64,000 nt of DNA from Cololabis saira (Eukaryota; Chordata; Actinopteri; Beloniformes; Belonidae): assembly GCF_033807715.1 (NCBI RefSeq), contig NC_084596.1, forward strand, positions 31,504,879-31,568,878, read 5' to 3'. Numbering within the stretch: position 1 is the stretch's first letter; each line of letters opens with the position of its first letter. Under the pieces are notes generated by a model that was given only the letters and a program-made list of their open reading frames with translations, did no database searches and was not told the DNA's origin. Position numbers and translations under genes: made by a program. Shown here piece by piece: positions 57,205-64,000 of this stretch.

Positions 57205-57274
57205 TATATAAATAAACTTGCCTTGCCTTTTTTGAGACAGTACACAGTTGTGCCAGCAGCGGTTGGAGGACGTA

Positions 57275-57345
57275 AAGGCTGATTTATGGTTCCGCGTTAC
57301 ACCAACGCAGAGCCTACGCAGAGCTTACGGCGTAGGCCGTGCGTC
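57275..57345 (+). mobile_element. Partial palindromic MITE copy
   Basis: GGCTGATTTATGGTTCCGCG and GAGCTTACGGCGTAGGC match one arm of the MITE at 12258-12377. The other arm is absent or degraded. Confidence 0.6.
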
Positions 57346-57479
57346 ACTTACCGCGGCAGACAGACAGACAGACGGACAGACACTGGTCGGTCACGGGGGT
57401 CCGGGCAGGGACACGTCAAGAGTTTCACTGGCAGCAAAAAAAACAACAAAAAAATTAAATAAAAACATGGGGACCTGCT

Positions 57480-57536
57480 GAAGAAACATCCCAACACCCT
57501 ACACCAGCCGAACCCCGCTGAAGTAACCGAGAGGTA
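57480..57536 (+). other. Possible GC-rich first exon, gene unknown
   Basis: CCTACACCAGCCGAACCCCG leads to a donor-like CCGAGAG/gtagga at about 57532. The surrounding 57280-57900 is GC- and CpG-rich compared with its neighbourhood and has GCTAGCGGAGCTAGCGTGTG. LPIN2 follows MYOM1 on the same strand in human, so this may be its untranslated first exon, but nothing coding is seen. Highly tentative. Confidence 0.2.
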
Positions 57537-57932
57537 GGAGCTGAACGGACCATAATAATAACCAAGTTAATGTTAATGTATATTTCAGTCTCCCATCAGC
57601 TAGCGGAGCTAGCGTGTGAGCTGGCTAGCCCGTTCTCTTTACAGCAACAGTGAATTGATATCACTCTCAAAAATGACTGGACTGGGAATGAATTAGTCAC
57701 GTTAAATGAGCAAATCTCCGGGTGTAAAGCAGCCGCCGTGCGGGTTTAACGGGACGGTGGAGCTAGCTGCAGCTACAGCACCAGCTCCATTCATTTATCT
57801 ATCTGTCTGCTGGTGGCTCTCTCATCATGACTCCAGCTGGAACTGATGGAGAAAAAACACCACTGACTGGCCCGCATTTTGTTATAATCTGAGCCCTGGT
57901 TTGATATCGTTTCATTTCCGCAGTTCCCTAAA

Positions 57933-58039
57933 GCTTGAATTATGGTCCTGCGTTAAATCGACGCAGAGCCTACGGCGTAGGGTACGCGGCGACGCGCGCC
58001 GTACGGTTTACGGTGTAATGCGGGACCATAAATCAACCT
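57933..58039. mobile_element. Palindromic MITE, second full copy
   Basis: Left arm GCTTGAATTATGGTCCTGCG and right arm ending GCGGGACCATAAATCAACC are inverted; the centre is CG-rich. It matches the unit at 12258-12377 in layout and sequence. Confidence 0.7.
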
Positions 58040-58237
58040 TTTAGACGTTTCGGTCTGGTGTATTTACAGCGTTGCTGATTTGAAGTTGACACGCACAGCT
58101 ACACACGATGGGTTTATTATCCATAGGGTTGCCAACTCCCTGAAAAATAAATTAGGGACACCTCATCACCTTTTAAGCCCCTTTTTTTTAGTGAGTGAAA
58201 CGATTTTTTTAACTATTTGACTCAAACCTGAATCCAG

Positions 58238-58345
58238 AGGGGTATAATCCAGGTGCCATAAAGTAAAAATCCTGTCCAGCAGTTGTTCCAACCGGTCACT
58301 AAACCAGCTCCTCTGCAGGTAGATGGTAGGTTGTTAATGAAAACA
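58238..58345. mobile_element. Partial copy of the GTATAATCCAGGTGCCAT MITE
   Basis: It starts GGGGTATAATCCAGGTGCCA and continues through CCAGCAGTTGTTCCAACCGG and CTCTGCAGGTAGATGG. This is the reverse complement of the right two-thirds of 60429-60602. Its other end is missing where the AAAGGGGACC segment begins. Confidence 0.7.
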
Positions 58346-59092
58346 CCTGTTTTAAAGGGGACCTATGGCATCTAATCCCTATTTTAAACAGGCCTTTATT
58401 GTCTTAAAAACAAGCTTTTGATTGTTTTTTCTATATAAATTAGAAATTTGAGTGGGCGGGGCTATGATAATGAGGCACTGTGCTGATTGGCTGCATGAAT
58501 GACGAGATACACCGCTACGAAAAAATGGCGGAAGCTCCGGCGGAGTTGCACCGTGTCTTAACTGCATGCGATGCGAGCGAGCGTCAGCGCAAAATCAGTT
58601 CCATTGCTTTATTTTCTATTGGACTGTCCTAACTGGCCGCAGCGCGACGCAGCGCGCCGTTTTGAGCTGAACATTTGTCGGATGTCCTGCTTCTATTTTC
58701 TTCCTGCCACTCGAGTTGAAAGCCGGTTGAAAGCGCTGTAGGAAACGGTCTCTATGATACCTCCTCATTTCACTACAAAAACCTCAATAAAGTGGCAGCT
58801 GGCTGGAGGGAGATGGACAGATAGCGTCCGATGTCACGCAGTACTACGCGATAGTCGGACGCTCGCATACAGTTACACAGTTTTATAGTTGTGGGCGTGG
58901 TTTGCATTTTGGTTACGTAACGAAAATCAGCAGAATCTGAACGGCTCACAGAAGCCACATCACACTGGACGGCTCATCCGGGCGGCTGTACAGACACTGC
59001 AGAATTTGGTTGCTTTCCTCCTCCTCTGAGTTGGCAGGCTGAGGGGAGACCGCTGGTGCTTTGAGACTGACCCCATTTCAAAATTGGTCTTT

Positions 59093-60348
59093 TTTTTTTT
59101 TGTAATTCAAGTTTTTATTTCTAGTCTTTGGTGTTTGACAGTACAAAACTTTACATTGTGAGACATTTCTTATTATATACATTACATGTTATATTATGGC
59201 GCTTTTCCACTAGTACCTACTCAGCCCGACTCGGCTCGTCACGCATCGTCCCGGCTCCACCTGCTTTGTTCTCGTTTGTTTTTCCACAGCCAGGTGAGAA
59301 GTGGGCGGGTTGGGGTGAAGCTGCTGTGACGTACTCGATTGCGCAACCCCTTTGTTTGTGTCGGCGCAGATGAGAAATCAGCTGGAGCCGCGAGCGGCTG
59401 AGAGTAAAACAGCCTGTGGATCTGATCGTTCTTTATCGCCCGTCTACATCCCTTTTTTAATTATCTCGTCAGCCACCAGGTTTATGAACATCTGCACCTC
59501 AAAGTTGGATCACCAAACAGACGTTTGCGCTGTATAATAAAATCGCTGCGAGCCGCCAGTCGTTCTTGCGTTGACTCCCAGCTTCCTGATTCAAACGTCT
59601 GACGGCCCCGCCCCCTGACCAATCAGTGGCATGGAGGGTGATGACGTCAGATCCAGGGCCGACTCAGCACACTTAGAACCTCAGCAGCCTCTGTACAGAA
59701 AAAGTATCTGCTTGGCACGGCTGTACCCGCCTCGGCCCGTAGTGGGAAAGCGCAAGACGGGGGCGTGGTGAGTAGAAGCGCGCTGAGTAGGTACTAGTGG
59801 AAAAGGGGCATTAGTGACACAGAAAAACCAAAATAAACTAAAGATACAGTGTGAACGTTACTGTTCGAAAAGAGGGCATATTGATGGTTACATAGCTGGA
59901 GAGCATATCCATACAGTGGATTATAGTGCTGGATACAATACTGGAGGGGGGTATTCATATTGTAGGCTCATCAGGCAATGTGATGTGAGCCCAGAACGAG
60001 TCCCTGACTGGTGCCTTGGTCTTGTTTGTGTTGTGTTTTGTTCAACCTGTTGAGCATGAGTTCATATGAAGCTGTCTTCTTTATCATGATGTTTATCCAC
60101 TCTTTCAGTTCAGGGGGTTTGGGTGTTTTCCACAATTTAAGTATTGTCCTGGCAGCCGTTGTAGTCCCTGCCATGATTACAGAGAATTCTCTGCTTGTTA
60201 TGTTGTGTATTTGGCTTCTGTCCCCTAATGGGCATAATCTGGGAGATAATGGTATGTCGCTACCCAACCAGTTGCTCAGATTGTTCACGACCGTTTTCCA
60301 GAAAGGCAGAATGACAGGGCAATCCCAGATGCAGTGTAGTAGAGTGCC
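59093..60348 (-). mobile_element. 5'-truncated L1/Tx1-type LINE with target duplication
   Basis: The 13-bp duplication CAAAATTGGTCTT occurs at 59079-59091 and 60349-60361. A T-run just inside the left copy is the poly(A) tail of a - strand insertion. The - strand from 60351 is open for 126 codons: LLHCIWDCPVILPFWKTVVN, LCPLGDRSQI, TTAARTILKLWKTPKPPELK and EWINIMIKK, the C-terminal end of L1/Tx1 ORF2 (cysteine/histidine, tryptophan and LLGD blocks). The Harbinger-type MITE at 59197-59810 interrupts its 3' UTR. Only the 3' 640 bases were inserted. Confidence 0.85.
59197..59810. mobile_element. Harbinger-type MITE inside the LINE
   Basis: Ends TGGCGCTTTTCCACTAGTAC and GTACTAGTGGAAAAGGGGCA are inverted, extending to CTACTCAGC/GCTGAGTAG, with TTA on both sides (59194-59196 and 59811-59813). 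The TTA 3-bp duplication is typical of PIF/Harbinger. The interior is GC-rich and non-coding. Confidence 0.88.
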
Positions 60349-60428
60349 CAAAATTGGTCTTAATTTAAGATTGATTCAAAAATATTTTTAATTTTGTAAA
60401 AAAAACAAACATTGAAGCACATTCAAGA

Positions 60429-60602
60429 GGTGTATAATCCAGGTGCCATAAAGTAAAAACGCTGCAGTTTCTGGATCAGCCTGTACATTATGAACACGGG
60501 TTTTCACTAACGACCATCTACCTGCAGAGGAGCTGGTTTCGTGATTGGTTGGAACAACTGCTGGACTGGATTTTTACTTTATGGCATCTGGATTATACCC
60601 CT
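60429..60602. mobile_element. Short palindromic-ended MITE, full copy
   Basis: Ends GGTGTATAATCCAGGTGCCA and TGGCATCTGGATTATACCCC form inverted repeats of about 33 bases continuing into AAAGTAAAAA/TTTTTACTTT. 174 bases long. A partial copy in the opposite orientation lies at 58238-58345. Confidence 0.75.
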
Positions 60603-61083
60603 GCTTGAATTGAATTAGATGTGTGTTTTTGAATGCCATGAACGCATGGAAAACAAATTATTATCCAGCAATTCATTTAATACAAAATAACAAAATGAAC
60701 TGAAATAGGTATCTTTATTAAACAGAAACCTGTCCTGCTTAACTTAAAATTATAAATTAATATAAAACAATAGAAAGAAAGCAGAACATCCATTCTGTAA
60801 TAGTGCAAAAACAAAAGTGCAAACAGAAAGTCTGTAGAAAACTTGTAAACATATTTGTGCCTCAAATGCCATGACTGTAAGCTACAGTTGTAGTAAAACA
60901 GAAAAAATAACTTATGAACTCAACAGCTCAATGCCATTTTCTATTACCATTTTATGACTATTTTTTGACTCTCACAGTAATATGGGACAAAGTGCGTCCC
61001 TTTTTATACGGGACCTGTACTTTAGTTTATAAATACAGGATGATTCAGTTTTTCAAGGCACGGTTGGCAACCCTAATTATCGA

Positions 61084-64000
61084 AACAGATGAAATGCCCT
61101 GAGAAAACGGCACGAAACTCGTGTGTGTTAACTTGTAAGCATTTCTGACACCTCAGCAATCAAAATCCCTTCCCTGAAGTGGTACCTGAAAACTCAATCA
61201 GCAAGAACCTCAGCAGTTGTTAGACTAGTTATGATAGTACATTTCAGCCCTGTTTTATTGGTAGCTTTGAAAACTCAGTTTAACTAATTTGTCTATAAGT
61301 CTATTTAAAACCCACTTAGAAGATGTTTGGGTTAACTGTCAAAATTTAAGACAGTTTTAAGCCTAGGCTTCGTACACACATGATTCAGATTCAGATGACT
61401 TTATTAATCCCTTTTGGGAGGTTCCCTCGGGGAAATTGATATCTCCATCTCACACACACGGCACTGTCATTTACAAATCAAACAGACCAAAAGCCAAACA
61501 CCCATATAAAGATAAAAAAATTCAAAATAAAGATAAAAATAAATGGTAAAGATAAAAGTGCGGTGCCATTAAAAGAATGATATGGATAAAAAAAGTGTTG
61601 TGTAATATTGCACAAAGTTATTGCACTGTCCTGGTTATTGCACAGTTATTGTACACGGGCTGACCCCCCACAGTCCCTCTGTTCTTCAGTTCTTCTTGGA
61701 CCTCCTTGATAATTACCTAATGATAATAATGAATACATCACCTTATCAACTTGTCATAAAGTTCTGCACAAGTCTGTAACTGACTGTTATTTAAGCCGAG
61801 TGTGATGGAGCAGGGAAACATTGAAAGACTCTTACATGGTGCACGGTTTTGGACTATCACAGACAAAAGATCGCTGTCATGAAAGAATCGTGAGAATATC
61901 TTCCATCGAGCGTCCAAATTGGCTGTCCTAGGTTGTACAATGTGAGCAGTTTGATCATGTCACATTGCTCTTGCACCAAAAAGTGTCTGATATATAAAAG
62001 TCTAATGATTAGCCAATTAAAAGGCAACTTAAAGTGACATATTAATGAAACTCACAGCAGTTCCCAAAGAAAGAGAATATGGAAGCAAAACCAAGGAAGA
62101 AACCAAGTTTTATGGGACTCTGAGAAAGAATCAAATTTGTTGGATTTGTCAGAGGTCAACACTATGAAGGCATTGCAAGTTATTGCACATATTGTTTGTA
62201 TATTATTTTTTGTATCTCATTATCATTTGCCAATTTCTTTAAGGCATTTTGGGCAAACATAAAAGCTATTACAGAGCCACCGCAGCACATGCTGTTAATG
62301 CAATCCTACATCCCTTCACATCAGGTAGTAACCTAGGACTCAAGAGGGCATCAATCATTGAAAAAGTCAGCGCATACCATTCTTGAAGTCTCACCCAAGA
62401 AAAATGATGAGACGTAATGATCTTTTACGACTTTAGAAACTACAGTTTATAGGAGCCTTAATACATGCAGGGAAGTAGTGCTTAAGGATCAGGATTGAGA
62501 AACACTGAATTACAGTATAATGCTTTCACAATAATTATATGGCCTCCATATGTACAGATATATTAGGAATGGAATCGGTGATTTTATGATGTAATGTACA
62601 ACATGCATACTAATTTTAGCTGAATCTTGCAACACTCTGGAGATGAGGTAACATTTTATAACATTTTTGAAAATACTGGCTTTGATATCTCCTCTCCAGG
62701 TTTCTTTCTCACAGTGTGAGGCTCTAGCTATATATATACCAGTATTAACTTTAGAGCCTCAGCCTTTTCCGATTTGTGAATCACCATATCTGCATCTGCC
62801 AGGAATTTCCTACAAGGTGGAAAAAATAGGAATGAAATTGTCACTATGGTGAAGAACCTTGAGTTTTCCAACACTTCAGAATGTTGGCGGAAAAAGATTA
62901 AATCCAACATTGTTTCTCTCAGTTTGCTGCCATGATTAATGTTACCCACACAGTGATTTGACTGAGTGACTCAGAATTTGCTGGAGTTTAGCGTTGGTAT
63001 GGACTGGTTTTGTCAATTCATTCAATTTAAAAAAATGTATGTAAATACTGTATATAAATAGGACTTATTCATTGCTCTTGTCACAAGGAGAACAAGTCAT
63101 CAATTATCTACTCTCTAAACTGGTGTAATTTCTTTGTTTGTGTTTGCAGAAGCTTTAGCAAATGCAATAGCATGACAGGCTTTTTCTGGAGAAGCCTCTT
63201 GCATTAGTTTTATCTTTGGCAGCCACTTAAGAGCAAAACACACCAGGAAGATACTGGAGGCCAGGTCAGGGAGAATCCCTCTGTGATAAAACAGGTTTTG
63301 TCATTAGAGCATGGACTATGGAATGTATTTGTGAATGTTTAAGCAATTTATATTGATCCTAGATACACAATGGTCCTTATGGTGATGTTGTTTTGGGTAT
63401 TTATAGATTTTTACCTGTTTTGTAATTGAATTTCCTGGATGTTAGGCACAGTAGTAATGACAAGAAAAAAAAAACGAAGTCCAGTACACTGAATATTTCA
63501 TATGTTGACCCCAACATGTTACTGGCAATATGTCCTCTTCTCTTCCTTTTGACATGTCATGCACAGAAACATGCACATTCTGCAAAGATTGTAATGTACA
63601 TGTGACTGAGGATGAGTACAGCTTGGTTATTTTCCTGAGTTTTGCCCTTATCAGGGGAAAACATTGACATGAAGTAGCTCTCTCTTATCAGACATGCAAT
63701 GCTGCTGTAAAAATGCCATGCCATTGGCTAACATCTTGATGTCCTGTCAGCTGACTGTTGGAGCACAAGTGCTTATTCTGCAAGGAATAGCCCAGGAGAA
63801 AGATGACAAAGTATATGACAGTGTTACACAATTGCTGCTCGTTGCAGACAGGATCTGTATTTACCTCTGGGAGGGCTATTCCAAGATGATTAGGTAGGCT
63901 CTTCGGAATTCGATTGATGATGGCAGGGAGAAATTATTGTGAAAATCTTTGGGCAGAAGTTATTGATCTCTGGGGAGTATCATGAGGTGGATAAGTTCAG
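61084..64000. other. 3' end of window, no gene recognised
   Basis: Moderately AT-rich sequence. A dispersed repeat matching 9628-9700 lies at 61383-61450 (CAGATTCAGATGACTTTATT, GGGAGGTTCCCTCGGGGAAA). The open + frame at 63694-63897 (67 codons, VTQLLLVADRICIYLWEGYS region) has no recognisable family and no clear splice sites. This may be the 5' region or first intron of the next gene. Confidence 0.4.
61383..61450 (+). repeat. Dispersed repeat copy 2, GATTCAGATTCAGA type
   Basis: It shares GATTCAGATTCAGA, TGACTTTATTAATCCC and GGGAGGTTCCCTCGGGGAAA with 9628-9700, in the same orientation. Confidence 0.65.

Larger units (their letters stand above)
55248..57240 (+). mobile_element. L2/Rex-like LINE 3' part, split by two insertions
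   Basis: The + strand reads NGLGPKYMLDLLVP, then with frame breaks GEAAFSYSAPHRWNKLPVDL and SAPTVSSFKSGLKTLLF, the C-terminal end of L2-type LINE reverse transcriptase (LxxLLxPY, W-N-x-L-P, FKxxLKTxLF). The 3' UTR is found in pieces: ATGTCGATGTAAAGCACTTC ends at GCTATATAAA (56492) and resumes after the hAT insertion at 57213 with TAAACTTGCCTTGCC. A second LINE fragment on the opposite strand interrupts it at about 55660-56395. Confidence 0.7.
58124..61075. mobile_element. Large TAGGGTTGCC-family hAT element with nested insertions
   Basis: Left end TAGGGTTGCCAACTCCCTGA and right end CACGGTTGGCAACCCTA are inverted. Flanks ATTATCCA (58116-58123) and ATTATCGA (61076-61083) agree at 7 of 8 positions. 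The outer 120 bases on the left and 470 bases on the right (60600-61075) match the short copy at 54685-55239 in reverse orientation. The middle contains two copies of a 175-bp MITE, a CpG-rich segment starting AAAGGGGACCTATGGCATC, and a LINE with a Harbinger-type MITE inside. No hAT transposase remains. Confidence 0.85.

Noticed and set aside
63694..63897. 67-codon + frame near the window end
   Set aside because: No recognisable domain and no supporting splice structure; kept only as a remark in the terminal interval.

Overview
The window is vertebrate nuclear DNA, most likely from a ray-finned (teleost) fish. It holds five spliced protein genes whose translations align closely along their whole length with vertebrate families. 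Introns have GT..AG ends, three tRNA genes are present (two with introns), and the spaces between genes are filled with the hAT, Harbinger, LINE and tRNA-SINE debris typical of teleosts. The species cannot be named from the sequence.

Layout: (1) 1.3-4.9 kb, + strand, a kappa-type opioid receptor gene (oprk1, 3 coding exons, 377 aa). (2) 12.1-18.9 kb, + strand, the ESCRT-III gene chmp5 (8 coding exons, 220 aa), with a tRNA-Leu(AAG) gene inside an intron. (3) Two intron-containing tRNA-Arg(TCT) genes on the - strand at 19.7 and 20.7 kb. (4) 21.1-22.8 kb, + strand, the Hsp70 co-chaperone bag1 (7 exons, 207 aa). (5) 24.5-26.7 kb, - strand, a non-sarcomeric myosin regulatory light chain (myl12 type, 3 coding exons, 172 aa). 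(6) 33.2-51.6 kb, + strand, the M-band protein myomesin-1 (myom1, 36 coding exons, 1571 aa). myl12 and myom1 are head to head, as I recall for MYL12A and MYOM1 on human 18p11. chmp5 and bag1 are neighbours on human 9p13, and OPRK1 is on human 8q, so the window joins three human synteny blocks. (7) 52-61 kb, a dense nest of transposable elements. (8) 61-64 kb, no gene recognised.

Transposon boundaries were set by reading terminal inverted repeats and target-site duplications. Five hAT-type insertions have perfect 8-bp duplications and a sixth large one has a 7/8 match. Others are a Tol2-like element inside a LINE, a Harbinger-type MITE inside a LINE inside a hAT element, a mariner-type palindrome, and a long-inverted-repeat element at 29.6-30.9 kb that carries a broken piece of a protein I associate with YqaJ-nuclease transposons. 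A truncated antisense 7SL (SRP) RNA copy lies at 27.2 kb.

No new multi-gene system is evident. The points most worth a second look are the mu-like third extracellular loop of the kappa receptor, the histidine-rich heptad repeat at the myomesin N-terminus, the apparent lack of an EH exon in myom1, the 7SL copy, the 29.6 kb element, a perfect heat-shock element upstream of myl12, and the depth of transposon nesting past myom1. Exon limits were read by eye from splice sites and checked by reading phase across each gene; untranslated exons are less certain.
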